Source: Rhodococcoides trifolii (lineage in GTDB: Bacteria > Actinomycetota > Actinomycetes > Mycobacteriales > Mycobacteriaceae). From it: a stretch of DNA of 64,000 bases. The DNA lies in NCBI RefSeq assembly GCF_014635345.1, contig NZ_BMCU01000002.1, positions 1,116,001 through 1,180,000 of the forward strand, written 5' to 3'. The notes beneath the pieces were generated by a model that saw only the letters and a list, made by a program, of their open reading frames with translations, was not told the DNA's origin and searched no databases. Of this stretch, positions 10,345-19,400 are shown in pieces. The translations under genes and the position numbers were made by a program. Position 1 is the first letter of the stretch. Each line of letters starts with the position of its first letter.

Positions 10345-11841
10345 TCACACCGTCCAGGTGTGCACCGGATCGCCCTGGTGCATGCGGTCCAGGTATTCGG
10401 CGAGCATGCCCGCCAACGCCGTCGCGCGATTGTCGCCCGCGGATTCGCGAGCGGCGACCGATGCTCGTTGCCATACCGACCCCGACTGCCGGGCAAGGCA
10501 CCGCGCCTCGATCACACCGAGATAGCGATCGCGGACATCGGCGTCGACACCGTAGGACTCGAGACCGGCGTCGGCGAGGGGGAGCAACCGGCGCAGCACG
10601 AGTTCCTGCGGTCCGACCCACCCGACCTCGGGCCAATACAGTCGCCCGTCGAAACCGCCGCGCGCCGCCGCGTGGACGTTCTCCTCGGCCGCGTCGAACG
10701 ACATCTGCGACCAGACGGGCCGATCGGCGTCGACGAGCGCGCGCACTGTTCCGTAGTAGAAGGCGGCGTCGGCCATGATGTCCACGACGGTGGGTCCGGC
10801 CGCCAGTACGCGGTTCTCGAGACGGATGTGATGGCCGCCGCCGGACGTGTCGTAGACGGGCCGGTTCCAGCGATAGACGGTGCCGTTGTGCATGCGCAGT
10901 TCGGTCAGCTTCGGCGTACCGCCCGCAGCGAGAACCTCCACGGGATCCTCGTCGGTGACAACCGGCAGCAGGGCAGGGAAGTAGCGCGAGTTCTCCTCGA
11001 AGAGGTCGAAGATGGAGGTGATCCACCGCTCGCCGAACCACACCCGCGGCCGTACGCCCTGATTGACGAGTTCCTGCGGCCGGGTGTCGGTGGCCTGCTC
11101 GAACATGGGGATGCGACTCTCGTGCCAGAGTGCCTTACCGGCGAAGAAGGGCGAGTTGGCCGACAGCGCGATTTGGACTCCAGAAAGTGCCTGAGCCGCA
11201 TTCCAATACGACGGAAAGTCGGACGGAGCGACCTGAAGATGCAGCTGTACCGACGTGCAGGCGGCCTCGGGCAGGATGGTCTCGCAGATGGTGTTCAGCG
11301 TCTCGACATTGCCGTCGTCGTGCAATGGCACACCCGAGATGGACAACTCGATGTCCTCGCCGCGCGCGGCGAAGATCTGCTGATCGAGCAGTTCGTAGCG
11401 GGGGTTGGACGAGAACCAGTGCCGTGCGAAGTGTTCTTCGGTGAGCGTGGGAAGCATGCCGATCATCGCCAGCCGGCTACCGGATTCCTTCGCCCGCGCA
11501 TCCGCGGAGTCCAACGAGAACCTCAGCCCGTCCTCGAGCGCGCGCATGTTGTTCGCGCTCAGCGGTTTCGGCGCCACGTTGATCTCGATGTTGAATTGGC
11601 CCAGCTCGGTCTGGAAGTCCGGGTCGGCAATGGCTTCGAGGACCGCAGCATTGGCCATGGCCGGTTGCATCGTGTCGTCGACCAGGTTCAGTTCGACTTC
11701 CATGCCCAGACGCGGCTCGTCGACGCTGAAGTCGTCGTTCGCCAGCATCGTGGCAAGCGCGTCGAGACACCGCTGCACCTTGCGCCGAAATTCCTGTCGG
11801 TCTTGACGACTGAATGTCCGTGCGTCGACTTCATCGCCCAT
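10345..11841 (-). CDS. Glutamate--cysteine ligase family protein (GCS2 type)
   Basis: A 498-residue member of the GCS2 superfamily, ATP-dependent carboxylate-amine ligases that join glutamate to an amine. The N-terminal LGMEVELNLVD block (about residues 45-55) carries the metal-binding acidic residues. QFNIEINVAPKP (about 82-93), HLQVAP and GGGHHIRLENRV correspond to later family blocks. Mycothiol rather than glutathione is expected as the main thiol in this organism, so the real substrate may not be cysteine. The ATG follows the upstream SDR stop by 15 bp with no clear ribosome site, suggesting translational coupling. Similar proteins are widespread in mycobacteria with unknown physiological role. 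Confidence 0.8.
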   Translation of the reverse strand: MGDEVDARTFSRQDRQEFRRKVQRCLDALATMLANDDFSVDEPRLGMEVELNLVDDTMQPAMANAAVLEAIADPDFQTELGQFNIEINVAPKPLSANNMRALEDGLRFSLDSADARAKESGSRLAMIGMLPTLTEEHFARHWFSSNPRYELLDQQIFAARGEDIELSISGVPLHDDGNVETLNTICETILPEAACTSVQLHLQVAPSDFPSYWNAAQALSGVQIALSANSPFFAGKALWHESRIPMFEQATDTRPQELVNQGVRPRVWFGERWITSIFDLFEENSRYFPALLPVVTDEDPVEVLAAGGTPKLTELRMHNGTVYRWNRPVYDTSGGGHHIRLENRVLAAGPTVVDIMADAAFYYGTVRALVDADRPVWSQMSFDAAEENVHAAARGGFDGRLYWPEVGWVGPQELVLRRLLPLADAGLESYGVDADVRDRYLGVIEARCLARQSGSVWQRASVAARESAGDNRATALAGMLAEYLDRMHQGDPVHTWTV

Positions 11842-11856
11842 GTAGCAATCACACCA

Positions 11857-13272
11857 TTACCAGGGCGAGGGGGCGTAGTCCTTGAGAAATTTGCCGTGGA
11901 CGTCGTGTCCCGCCTCGCCCTGCACGATGGGGTCGTAGACGCGCGCCGCACCGTCGACCAGGTCCAGCGGAGCGTGGAATCCCTCGTCCGCCAACCGCAT
12001 CTTCGTCGGATGTGGGCGTTCGTCCGTGATCCACCCGGTGTCGACGGCGGTCATCAGGATGCCGTCGGACAGCATTTCACCCGCGCTGGTGCGCGTCAGC
12101 ATGTTGAGCGCGGCCTTGGCCATGTTGGTGTGCGGATGCCCCGGACCCTTGTACCCACGGCCGAACTGTCCCTCCATTGCCGAGACGTTGACGACGTACT
12201 TGCGCCTGGCAGCCGCAGAAGCCATGGCGGGCCGCAGGCGGGAGACGAGGATGAACGGTGCGACCGAATTGCACAGCTGAACTTCCAGGAGCTCCATCGG
12301 ATCGACCTGATCGACGGTGTGCACCCAGCTGTTGGTGTCGGCCAGATCCGGGACCAACCCGCCGGCGTCGATGGCGACACCCATCTCGATGCGTTCCGGC
12401 GACGCCGACCCGGCAACCAACGCCAGCGCCGAAACCGCCTCGAGTGCAGTGGTCGGAACGGACCCGGCCAGCGCAGCGGGATGCGCGTCGCTCGTGTTGC
12501 CGAAGGTCAGTACCTCGACGGGCGATTCCTGCAACACCAGTGGAGATTCGGCGTCGATCAGCGCGGAATACGAACCAGCGGAGCGCTTCACGGTCTGCGC
12601 GGCGTTGTTGATCAGAATGTCGAGTGGTCCGTCGGCGGCGACCGAGTCGGCGAGAGAAACCACCTGCGCTGGATCGCGAAGGTCGATACCGACCACCCGA
12701 AGTCGATGCAACCAGTCGGCGCTGTCGGGCATGGAGGTGAAACGGCGAACGGCGTCGGCCGGGAAGCGGGTGGTGATGGTGGTGTGCGCCCCGTCCCGCA
12801 ACAGACGCAGCGCGATGTACATGCCGATCTTCGCCCGGCCGCCCGTCAACAGCGCACGCCGTCCGGACAGATCGGTCCGCGCGTTCCGCTTGTCGCGGTT
12901 GAGCTCCGCGCACGCCGGGCACAGTTGGTGATAGAAGGCGTCGACGACCGTGTAGCGCTGTTTGCAGATGTAGCAGGGACGTGCGCGCAGGAGTGTGCCC
13001 GCCGTGTCAGCGGTCGTGGCCGACGTGAGCGCCAACCCGGCCGTCTCGTCGTCGATGCGCTCGGGGGAGCCGGTGGCCGTGCTCGCGATCACGGATCGGT
13101 CGGCTTCGGACACTCTGGTGCGTGATTCGACGCGTCGGCGCTTCTTGATCGATTTGAACAGCTGCGCCGTCGCACGTTGCAGCGCAACGGAATCGGGATG
13201 CTCGTCGTGCAGGTCGGAGGCCTGGGCGAGCACCCGGAGACAGACGTCGAGATCGTCCGGATCGATGTTCAC
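11857..13272 (-). CDS. SDR-fold protein with an N-terminal zinc ribbon and altered active site
   Basis: A 471-residue protein. A polar N-terminal region is followed by a CxxC...CxxC zinc ribbon (C100, C103, C118, C121), then a Rossmann fold with TGGRAKIG (143-150), an LDILINNAAQT block near 217-227, and a candidate catalytic Ser364. The canonical YxxxK is absent: the aligned segment reads T382-N-M-A-K386, with the nearest tyrosine at 374. The enzyme may use another residue, or may be a binding protein. I place the start at GTG 13272, preceded by GGAAG; a longer open frame would run through the tRNA-Leu terminator and into the tRNA. It is followed 15 bp later by the GCS2 gene. Confidence 0.75.
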   Translation of the reverse strand: MNIDPDDLDVCLRVLAQASDLHDEHPDSVALQRATAQLFKSIKKRRRVESRTRVSEADRSVIASTATGSPERIDDETAGLALTSATTADTAGTLLRARPCYICKQRYTVVDAFYHQLCPACAELNRDKRNARTDLSGRRALLTGGRAKIGMYIALRLLRDGAHTTITTRFPADAVRRFTSMPDSADWLHRLRVVGIDLRDPAQVVSLADSVAADGPLDILINNAAQTVKRSAGSYSALIDAESPLVLQESPVEVLTFGNTSDAHPAALAGSVPTTALEAVSALALVAGSASPERIEMGVAIDAGGLVPDLADTNSWVHTVDQVDPMELLEVQLCNSVAPFILVSRLRPAMASAAARRKYVVNVSAMEGQFGRGYKGPGHPHTNMAKAALNMLTRTSAGEMLSDGILMTAVDTGWITDERPHPTKMRLADEGFHAPLDLVDGAARVYDPIVQGEAGHDVHGKFLKDYAPSPW

Positions 13273-13324
13273 GCTGCCCACTTCCGTTCGGCTACCACGA
13301 CGCTCTGACACCTCACACACGAAA

Positions 13325-13354
13325 AGACCCCGATTCGGGCGAGAATCGGGGTCT
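13325..13354 (-). terminator. Rho-independent terminator of tRNA-Leu
   Basis: A perfect 12-bp stem, AGACCCCGATTC with GAATCGGGGTCT, closes a 6-base loop. On the reverse strand it is followed by TTTTC. It lies five bases past the tRNA 3' end. Confidence 0.9.
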
Positions 13355-13359
13355 GTGCG

Positions 13360-13445
13360 TGTCCGAGGGGGGACTTGAACCCCCACGTCCGTTAATAGGA
13401 CACTAGCACCTCAAGCTAGCGCGTCTGCCATTCCGCCACTCGGAC
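13360..13445 (-). tRNA. tRNA-Leu (anticodon GAG)
   Basis: Reading leftward, the acceptor stem GTCCGAG (13445-13439) pairs with CTCGGAC (13367-13361), with discriminator A at 13360. The anticodon stem CTAGC/GCTAG encloses the loop TTGAGGT, giving anticodon GAG. There is a long variable arm and a GGTTCAAGTCC T-loop, as expected for a leucine tRNA. The CCA end is not encoded. No integrase or attachment-site duplication is visible beside it. Confidence 0.95.
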
Positions 13446-13594
13446 ATACAGTTTCTGAACTTGGCCACCGTGTGACATACAGATACTGCCGCACCGATTT
13501 CTCGGTGCGACGGCAAATATTAGCCGATCCCGGCCCACGAGACAAAACCGCACGTCGCACGGACGGCGCGGCAGCTCCCTGGTAGGAAAGACGG

Positions 13595-14962
13595 GTGACT
13601 GACACCGATCGATCGAGTCGTTCCGCAGGCTCCACTCCTACCGTTGCCGTCGACGAAGTCGTCGACCTGGTCGCGTCCCTCATCCGCTTCGACACGTCCA
13701 ACACCGGCGAACTCGAGACCACGGTCGGCGAGAAGGAATGCGCCGAGTGGGTCGCCTCGCAACTCGAGGCGGTCGGATACGAGACCGAGTACGTAGAGTC
13801 CGGACAACCGCGGCGCGGCAACGTGTTCGCGCGGCTGAAAGGTGCCGACTCCTCCCGCGGTGCGCTCCTCGTACACGGACATCTCGACGTCGTTCCCGCC
13901 GAACCCGCCGACTGGAGTGTGCATCCGTTCTCCGGCGCCGTCGAGGACGGCTACCTGTGGGGCCGCGGTGCCGTGGACATGAAGGACATGGTCGGTATGG
14001 CACTTGCCATCGCCCGCGAGCTCAAGTCCTCCGGCACGGTGCCCCCGCGCGATCTGGTCTTCGCATTCCTCGCGGACGAGGAGGCGGGCGGCACCTGGGG
14101 TTCGCACTGGCTGGTCGAGAACCGACCCGACCTGTTCGAGGGTGTCACCGAAGCAGTCGGCGAGGTCGGCGGTTTCTCGCTGACGGTTGCGCGGCCGGAC
14201 GGAACCGAGAAGCGGTTGTACCTCGTCGAAACGGCGGAGAAGGGCCTGGCCTGGATGCGGCTCACCGCCAAAGCCCGAGCGGGTCACGGATCGTTTCTGC
14301 ACGAAGAGAACGCAGTCACCTACCTGGCGGAAGCCGTTGCGCGCCTGGGCAATCACACCTTCCCACTGGTCATGTCGGATTCCGTGCGCGAGTTCCTCGC
14401 CGCGGTGTCGGAAGAAACGGGTATCGACTTCGACCCCGAGTCACCCGACATCGACGGCATGCTCGCCAAGCTCGGAAGCATCGCCCGCATCGTCGGCGCC
14501 ACGTTCCGCGACACGGCCAACCCGACCATGCTCTCGGCGGGATACAAGGCCAACGTCATTCCACAGAGCGCCACAGCCGTCGTCGACTGCCGCATCGTGC
14601 CCGGCCGTAAAGCCGCCTTCGAGAAAGAGGTCGACGAGTTGATCGGCCCGCACGTCGAGCGGGAGTGGATCACGAACCTCGATTCCTACGAGACCACGTT
14701 CGACGGGACCCTCGTGGATGCGATGAACGACGCGATCCTGGCCTTCGACGACAACGGTCGCACCGTCCCGTACATGCTGTCCGGGGGAACCGACGCCAAG
14801 GCGTTCGCGAAGCTGGGCATTCGATGCTTCGGATTCGCGCCGCTCAAACTGCCGCCAGAACTCGACTTCGCTGCGTTGTTCCACGGCGTCGACGAACGGG
14901 TACCCACTGATTCCTTGGTGTTCGGCACCAAGGTGTTCGCGCATTTCTTGATGCACAGCTGA
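13595..14962 (+). CDS. M20 family metallopeptidase (ArgE/DapE/dipeptidase type)
   Basis: A 455-residue zinc peptidase of the M20 family; M. tuberculosis Rv2141c occupies the same place. Metal and catalytic residues are in order: H96-L-D98 in HGHLDVVP, the bridging Asp128 in GAVDMKD, and E162-E163 in ADEEAGG. The C-terminal GGTDAKAF block near 390 contributes to the active site. It probably cleaves small peptides or N-acyl amino acids; the substrate is not readable. The GTG start has AGGAAAG upstream. The PEBP-family gene follows after 14 bp, so they probably share a message. Confidence 0.9.
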   Translation: MTDTDRSSRSAGSTPTVAVDEVVDLVASLIRFDTSNTGELETTVGEKECAEWVASQLEAVGYETEYVESGQPRRGNVFARLKGADSSRGALLVHGHLDVVPAEPADWSVHPFSGAVEDGYLWGRGAVDMKDMVGMALAIARELKSSGTVPPRDLVFAFLADEEAGGTWGSHWLVENRPDLFEGVTEAVGEVGGFSLTVARPDGTEKRLYLVETAEKGLAWMRLTAKARAGHGSFLHEENAVTYLAEAVARLGNHTFPLVMSDSVREFLAAVSEETGIDFDPESPDIDGMLAKLGSIARIVGATFRDTANPTMLSAGYKANVIPQSATAVVDCRIVPGRKAAFEKEVDELIGPHVEREWITNLDSYETTFDGTLVDAMNDAILAFDDNGRTVPYMLSGGTDAKAFAKLGIRCFGFAPLKLPPELDFAALFHGVDERVPTDSLVFGTKVFAHFLMHS

Positions 14963-14976
14963 CCGAAAGGATTCAC

Positions 14977-15507
14977 ATGTCGTACGACCCCTACGCCGCC
15001 CTTCCCGATCTCCCGTCCTTCGAACTGACGAGTGAGGACATCACCGACGGCGGTCCGCTGAAAGAAGACCAGGTCAGCGGAATCATGGGCGCCGGCGGTC
15101 ACGATCAGTCGCCGCAACTGTCCTGGTCGGGATTCCCCGAGGAGACGAAGAGCTTCGTCGTCACCGTGTACGACCCGGACGCGCCCACGGCCTCGGGTTT
15201 CTGGCATTGGGCCGTGGCAGACATCCCCGCATCGACCACGTCGCTCGTCGTGGGCGCCGGTGACGACCAGGGGACCGGGTTGCCGACGTCTGCGATCACC
15301 CTGAAGGGCGACGCCGGCGTGGCGCGATTCATCGGCGCCGCCCCGCCCGCCGGTCACGGACCGCATCGCTACTTCGTTGCCGTCCACGCCGTCGACACCG
15401 AGTCGTTGGGAATCGACGAGACCGCCTCTCCCGCGTACCTCGGATTCAACCTGTTCTCGCACGCGATCGCCCGTGCCGTGATCGTCGGGACCTACGAGCA
15501 GAACTAG
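14977..15507 (+). CDS. YbhB/YbcL family (PEBP/Raf kinase inhibitor-like) protein
   Basis: A 176-residue phosphatidylethanolamine-binding-protein fold; the homologue in the same position is Rv2140c. The anion-binding pocket is recognisable from [18 protein letters not shown] (about residues 62-79) and [13 protein letters not shown] (about 128-140). Bacterial members have no agreed function. No signal peptide is present, so it is cytoplasmic. The ATG follows GAAAGG. Its TAG stop shares the four bases CTAG (15504-15507) with the TAG stop of the convergent pyrD gene. Confidence 0.92.
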   Translation: MSYDPYAALPDLPSFELTSEDITDGGPLKEDQVSGIMGAGGHDQSPQLSWSGFPEETKSFVVTVYDPDAPTASGFWHWAVADIPASTTSLVVGAGDDQGTGLPTSAITLKGDAGVARFIGAAPPAGHGPHRYFVAVHAVDTESLGIDETASPAYLGFNLFSHAIARAVIVGTYEQN

Positions 15508-16577
15508 CGACTGCCGGAACCGACTGCGTCGGACAACGAGCGGAATCCGGCGGCGCGGGCACGCCGGGCGATGCCCGCGTTCAGTCGACGCGCCCAGAAC
15601 GGTCCGCCGTACACGAAGCCGGTGTAGCCCTGAATCAGGGATGCACCGGCTTCGATGCGTTCCCAGGCCTGATCGACCGTCTCGATGCCGCCGACCGACA
15701 CCAACGCGATACGCCCACCGACACGGGAATGCAGGCGGCGCAGTACCTCCAGGGATCGCGCGGCGACGGGTGCGCCGGACAGCCCGCCCGCGCCCATGGC
15801 ATCGACTTCCGCCGACGGCGTTCGCAGCCCGGTCCGTGCGATGGTGGTGTTGGTCGCGACGATTCCGGCGAGGTCGAGTTCGACCGCCAGATCCGCGACG
15901 GCGTCGATGTCGTCGTCGCTGAGGTCGGGGGCGATCTTGACCAGAACGGGCTTGTCGACGGCCGACTGCACCGCGGCCAGGAGGGGTCGCAGCGATTCGA
16001 CTGCCTGCAGATCCCGCAATCCTGGCGTGTTGGGCGAACTCACGTTCACGACCACGAAGTCCGCCACCGGGCCCAGCAGCCGTGCGCTCGTCGTGTAGTC
16101 GGCGGTCGCTCCCTCCGGAGCAATCACCTTCGTCTTGCCGATGTTGGCCCCGATGGGAATGTCACCGCGCCGCCGGGTCAACCGGCCGGCCGCGGCCGCA
16201 GCGCCGTGATTGTTGAACCCCATTCGGTTGACGAGACCGCGGTCCGCGGCGACGCGGAACAGACGTGGTTGCGGATTACCGGGCTGCGCATCTGCCGTGA
16301 CGGTGCCGATCTCGGCGAAGCCGAAGCCCAGCGGCCCCCACGCGTCGACTCCCGCGGCGTCCTTGTCGAATCCCGCGGCGAGACCGACGGGCGACGGAAA
16401 TCGGACTCCGAACACGGTGGATGCCAGCAGCGGATCGCGGACGGTGAGGATCCGTGCCGCTGCGGCACGTGTCGGACCGAACCCGGTGACCGAGCGCATC
16501 GCGGTGAACGCAACGTGGTGGATGCGCTCCGGCGGAACGAGGAACATCGCTTTGAGCAGCAGGTGATACGCAGACAT
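15504..16577 (-). CDS. pyrD: Dihydroorotate dehydrogenase (quinone), class 2
   Basis: A 357-residue FMN enzyme that oxidizes dihydroorotate to orotate in pyrimidine synthesis and passes electrons to quinone at the membrane. Class 2 features are the N-terminal helical extension ([18 protein letters not shown]) and the catalytic serine within [26 protein letters not shown] and MGFNNHGA are further conserved FMN/substrate blocks. I start it at ATG 16577, two bases after the DUF5703 stop; a GTG at 16583 is possible. It is the last gene of a leftward lipoprotein-DUF5703-pyrD operon and corresponds to Rv2139. Confidence 0.95.
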   Translation of the reverse strand: MSAYHLLLKAMFLVPPERIHHVAFTAMRSVTGFGPTRAAAARILTVRDPLLASTVFGVRFPSPVGLAAGFDKDAAGVDAWGPLGFGFAEIGTVTADAQPGNPQPRLFRVAADRGLVNRMGFNNHGAAAAAGRLTRRRGDIPIGANIGKTKVIAPEGATADYTTSARLLGPVADFVVVNVSSPNTPGLRDLQAVESLRPLLAAVQSAVDKPVLVKIAPDLSDDDIDAVADLAVELDLAGIVATNTTIARTGLRTPSAEVDAMGAGGLSGAPVAARSLEVLRRLHSRVGGRIALVSVGGIETVDQAWERIEAGASLIQGYTGFVYGGPFWARRLNAGIARRARAAGFRSLSDAVGSGSR

Positions 16578-16579
16578 GC

Positions 16580-16819
16580 TCACATTCCGGGTTCGGGGAC
16601 GTGCGCGGCCGTCTTGCGCCGCTTGAGCAGCACCCGGCGGCTCCCGTCCGTGTACAGCCGGACACGTGAGAGTTCCCACCCGCCGAACTCAGCCGAGATG
16701 GCCAACCGCATCGACGCGCTGACCCGCGTAACGTCCGGTGGCAGACGCAGGGGTACGTACTCCCAGTCGTCGGACGTGCTTTCCCACCCCGAAGGCAGGG
16801 CGCGTTTGGAGCTGCTCAT
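16580..16819 (-). CDS. DUF5703 family small protein
   Basis: A 79-residue protein with the family core [16 protein letters not shown] and [18 protein letters not shown], a compact alpha-beta fold with many arginines. The function is unknown. The ATG has GAGG ten bases upstream. The gene sits 15 bp after the lipoprotein gene and 2 bp before pyrD. This tight placement suggests it is made together with dihydroorotate dehydrogenase. Confidence 0.88.
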   Translation of the reverse strand: MSSSKRALPSGWESTSDDWEYVPLRLPPDVTRVSASMRLAISAEFGGWELSRVRLYTDGSRRVLLKRRKTAAHVPEPGM

Positions 16820-16834
16820 CAGTTCGTCACCTCG

Positions 16835-17842
16835 CTATTCGCTCCGAGCCTGAATGCGTTGAATACCTTGCCCGTCGGACGAGCCTACGAAAAGATCGCC
16901 CGATTGCGAGTCGACGGCGAGCGAGTCGGGCTGTCGAACAGTCGGGAAACGTGCCGTCTCGACTCCGATGCCGGTGGAGACGTCGTAACCGGCGACCTCG
17001 TTGGTGGCCGTCGTCGTGACCCAGACGATGCCCGAGCTGGTGTCGTACGCAACGGCGAACGGCGACCCGGCCACGGGGAATCGCTGGCGCAGGATGAGGT
17101 CGTCGTCGGTGAAGACGAGCAGTTCGCCGTCCGCCGTGTCCGCGACCGCAATGCGCCCGTCCGGAGACGACGCGAGATTGGTGGCACCTTCACCGGCTCG
17201 CAACGCCGGACCGAGGGCGCCTCGGTCTGTGTCGATCGAGGTCACGGACGTCTGTTTCGTGTCGAGAGCGGTCAGTTGACCGTCGATGGCCGAGAGCGCG
17301 TCCACGGACGCGAGTCCGTCGATCGTCTCGGTGACGCCGCCGTCGGCATCGAGAATGTGAATCGCACCACTGGAGTTGCCGACGGCCAGGCCGTCACCGA
17401 ATGGCACCGCCGAGACAGCGCCGCCGTCGACGGGGAGATCACGCACGGCGCCGGATGCGCAATCCACTTGCAGGACGCCCGAATTCGTGGTGACGAGCAC
17501 TGTCCCGTCACGACCAGCCGACACCGAGTTGCCCGCTTCGGGCAGGCTTGTCGTGCGCGGCGTGGCGTCCGTACCGGCCGAGGTCTGCAGCAGCAGCGTC
17601 CTGCCGTCGGCGGTGAGCGCGGCCACGGTTCGCGAACCGGGGTCGAACGCCATGGACTCGACGGACGTTCCCGCCTCGGACACGACACCTGCGGGCGCGG
17701 TCGTGATCTCGGGAGAGGTTGCGGCAGTTTCCGGTTCGCGTACGTTGAGGTTGGTCTGATCGTCCCCGGACGAACAACCGGCCGCGACGACGACCAGGAG
17801 TCCGACCGTGATCGCGTGACGGCGGGCAACGGGTGACGGCAT
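16835..17842 (-). CDS. Secreted lipoprotein with beta-propeller repeats (LppL-like)
   Basis: A 335-residue lipoprotein. It has a basic N-terminus, a hydrophobic core and the lipobox VAAG-C23, so it should be processed and lipid-anchored on the outer face of the membrane. The rest consists of repeated short strands with D-G-x-V/I-A patterns (SSPDGRIAVADTADGELLVF and similar), typical of a six- or seven-bladed propeller. The syntenic mycobacterial gene is Rv2138 (lppL). The ATG at 17842 has GAAGGAAG upstream; longer in-frame starts would bury the signal peptide. No catalytic residues are recognisable. It leads the operon with DUF5703 and pyrD. Confidence 0.87.
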   Translation of the reverse strand: MPSPVARRHAITVGLLVVVAAGCSSGDDQTNLNVREPETAATSPEITTAPAGVVSEAGTSVESMAFDPGSRTVAALTADGRTLLLQTSAGTDATPRTTSLPEAGNSVSAGRDGTVLVTTNSGVLQVDCASGAVRDLPVDGGAVSAVPFGDGLAVGNSSGAIHILDADGGVTETIDGLASVDALSAIDGQLTALDTKQTSVTSIDTDRGALGPALRAGEGATNLASSPDGRIAVADTADGELLVFTDDDLILRQRFPVAGSPFAVAYDTSSGIVWVTTTATNEVAGYDVSTGIGVETARFPTVRQPDSLAVDSQSGDLFVGSSDGQGIQRIQARSE

Positions 17843-17983
17843 CGGGGCAACTTCCTTCGGGCTCTGTCGATCGGGCGGGTCAATTCGATCATCCACGAAC
17901 GGAGCCGACGCGATCGGGGACCAGTCGCCCGCAGCGTCGGTCGCGAAGACACACCAACAGCTCGAGTGAACGAAAGGCAGACC

Positions 17984-18349
17984 GTGGAGCGTGAGTCGCA
18001 CTTCGACACACCGCCGGTGTTTTCCGTCGACGACATCTCGGTCGGCGCGTACGCGCACGGCTTCGGCGACACCGGAGACGGGCGAACGTACGCGTTCCGA
18101 GTCCGAGGCAATCGAATGTTCCTCGACGTCTACCGGGCAGACCTCGCCACGACCGTGCCCGACGTTCGTGACGTCGAGGCCACCGCAGACCTGTCCGTGG
18201 TCGAACTCGACCTGGCGGACGAACGCAGCATCGTCGGTGCGGTTCGCGACGCCGTCGCCTCGGCGACTCCGGTGGACGGACCCCCCAACGACGGGTCCAG
18301 CATCCGCGCAATCCTCTCGCGCCTCGGCTCCGTGATCGATCCGAGCTAA
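17984..18349 (+). CDS. Conserved hypothetical protein (Rv2137c position)
   Basis: A 121-residue soluble, acidic protein with no recognised domain, signal peptide or membrane segment. The GTG at 17984 is preceded by GAAAGG with six bases spacing; an in-frame GTG at 17966 lacks such a site. It diverges from the lipoprotein gene across 141 bp. Position between the lppL-like and uppP genes matches Rv2137c, a conserved protein of unknown role. Its TAA stop overlaps the TAG stop of the convergent aldo/keto reductase-like gene (CTAA, 18346-18349). Confidence 0.75.
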   Translation: MERESHFDTPPVFSVDDISVGAYAHGFGDTGDGRTYAFRVRGNRMFLDVYRADLATTVPDVRDVEATADLSVVELDLADERSIVGAVRDAVASATPVDGPPNDGSSIRAILSRLGSVIDPS

Positions 18350-19278
18350 CTGCTCACGTCGTCGAGCGCGGACACGATCGCCGGTGGTAGTTCCAAGTCC
18401 TCGGCGGCCAGAACCCCCGTGAGCTGACCGATGTCACGGGCACCCACGACGGCCGCCGACACGCCCGGCCGATCCCGAACCCACGCGAGCGCGACAGCGA
18501 GCGGCGACGTACCCAGCCCGTCCGCGGCCGTGGCGACCGCTTCGACGACGTTTGCCGCCGTCCGAGTCCGGTAGCGATCGATGCCGACGGCACGTGTGTC
18601 GTCCGCACCTCGTGAGTCGGCCGGAACGCCGTCACGGTACTTACCGGTCAGAACGCCTCCGGCGAGCGGAAGAACCGCCAGGATTCCGACGCCGTGATGC
18701 TGCGCGGCCGGGATCAATTCGTCTTCGACGTCACGGGCGAGCAGCGAGTACTCTGCTTGCGCCGCAACCGGTTCGACCCGCAGGCCGGTACCCGTCGCGG
18801 TGGCCAACTGCCAGCCGAGGTAACCGCGCACCCCCACGTAACGCACGCGTCCGGACGTGACCGCGTAGCTCAACGTGGCGGCGATCTCCTCGGTCGGTGT
18901 GACGGGATCCCACGCGCCGACGTTCCACAGATCGAGATGGTCGGTACCGAGCTCGCGCAGGGTCGCATCGAGCACCGTCAACAGGCCGCGCCGCGAGCAA
19001 TCGATCCGGGTGACGCCGTCGCGTGCGAACACCCCCGCATCGGAACTGAGGACGAGGTCGGCGCGGGGGACCACGTCGTCCACGATCTCGGCGAGTACGC
19101 GCAGCGACCGTCCGTCGCCGTACGCCGGTGAGGTGTCGACCAGGGTGCCGCCCGCCTCGGCGAATGCGGCGAGTTGCGCAGCCGCGGAGTCACCGTCGAC
19201 GCTGCGGCCCCACTCGGCCGTCCCGAGGCCGAGCCTCGACACGCGCAGGCCGCTGGTTCCGACCGTTCTCTCAATCAT
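18346..19278 (-). CDS. Aldo/keto reductase-fold protein lacking two catalytic residues
   Basis: A 310-residue TIM-barrel protein with clear family blocks: LGLGTAEWG (about 15-23), [11 protein letters not shown] (about 47-57), [12 protein letters not shown] (about 105-116) and VRYVGVRGY (about 145-153). Of the catalytic tetrad, Asp and Tyr of DTSPAY are kept. The lysine of the usual A-T-K-x-G segment is replaced (SSDAG) and the histidine of the usual L-x-x-H-x-x-D-P segment reads NVGAWDP. Ordinary NADPH-dependent carbonyl reduction is therefore doubtful. The start is ATG 19278 after GCGGAAA. The gene is absent from the corresponding place in M. tuberculosis and appears inserted here. Confidence 0.8.
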   Translation of the reverse strand: MIERTVGTSGLRVSRLGLGTAEWGRSVDGDSAAAQLAAFAEAGGTLVDTSPAYGDGRSLRVLAEIVDDVVPRADLVLSSDAGVFARDGVTRIDCSRRGLLTVLDATLRELGTDHLDLWNVGAWDPVTPTEEIAATLSYAVTSGRVRYVGVRGYLGWQLATATGTGLRVEPVAAQAEYSLLARDVEDELIPAAQHHGVGILAVLPLAGGVLTGKYRDGVPADSRGADDTRAVGIDRYRTRTAANVVEAVATAADGLGTSPLAVALAWVRDRPGVSAAVVGARDIGQLTGVLAAEDLELPPAIVSALDDVSS

Positions 19279-19353
19279 GGGTGTTTCCGCATCATCGTCG
19301 TTTTCGTCCTGTTCCCCCGCAGACCGCAATGGTCGCCGACGGCAGAACCCTAG

Positions 19354-19359
19354 TACGGT
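19354..19359 (+). promoter_or_regulatory. -10 box upstream of the uppP leader ORF
   Basis: TACGGT eight bases before a GTG at 19368. The spacing would put the transcription start at or next to that GTG. Confidence 0.4.
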
Positions 19360-19367
19360 CTGGCTCC

Positions 19368-19400
19368 GTGACTACTTCGACTCCGGAGCCTCTGGCGTGA
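19368..19400 (+). CDS. Putative 10-residue leader peptide coupled to uppP
   Basis: A GTG-initiated frame encodes [10 protein letters not shown] and stops with the TGA at 19398-19400. That stop overlaps the uppP GTG at 19397 in the sequence GTGA. The start lies just after a TACGGT -10 box, so it may be translated from a leaderless message and hand ribosomes to uppP. Leaderless short upstream ORFs are well documented in mycobacteria. The peptide has no cysteine run or rare-codon stretch, so any sensing role is open. Confidence 0.4.
   Translation: MTTSTPEPLA

Noticed and set aside
10309-13125. A 938-residue forward frame across the GCS2 and SDR genes
   Set aside because: Antisense shadow spanning two genes and their junction; no domain resemblance.
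13273-13386. N-terminal extension of the zinc-ribbon SDR
   Set aside because: It would pass through the tRNA-Leu terminator and the tRNA 3' end.
13360-13445. tRNA-Leu as an integration site for a mobile island
   Set aside because: No integrase gene, no duplicated tRNA end and conserved flanking genes on both sides.
18875-19396. N-terminal extension of uppP
   Set aside because: It is antisense to the aldo/keto reductase-like gene and would precede the first membrane helix with 174 non-family residues.
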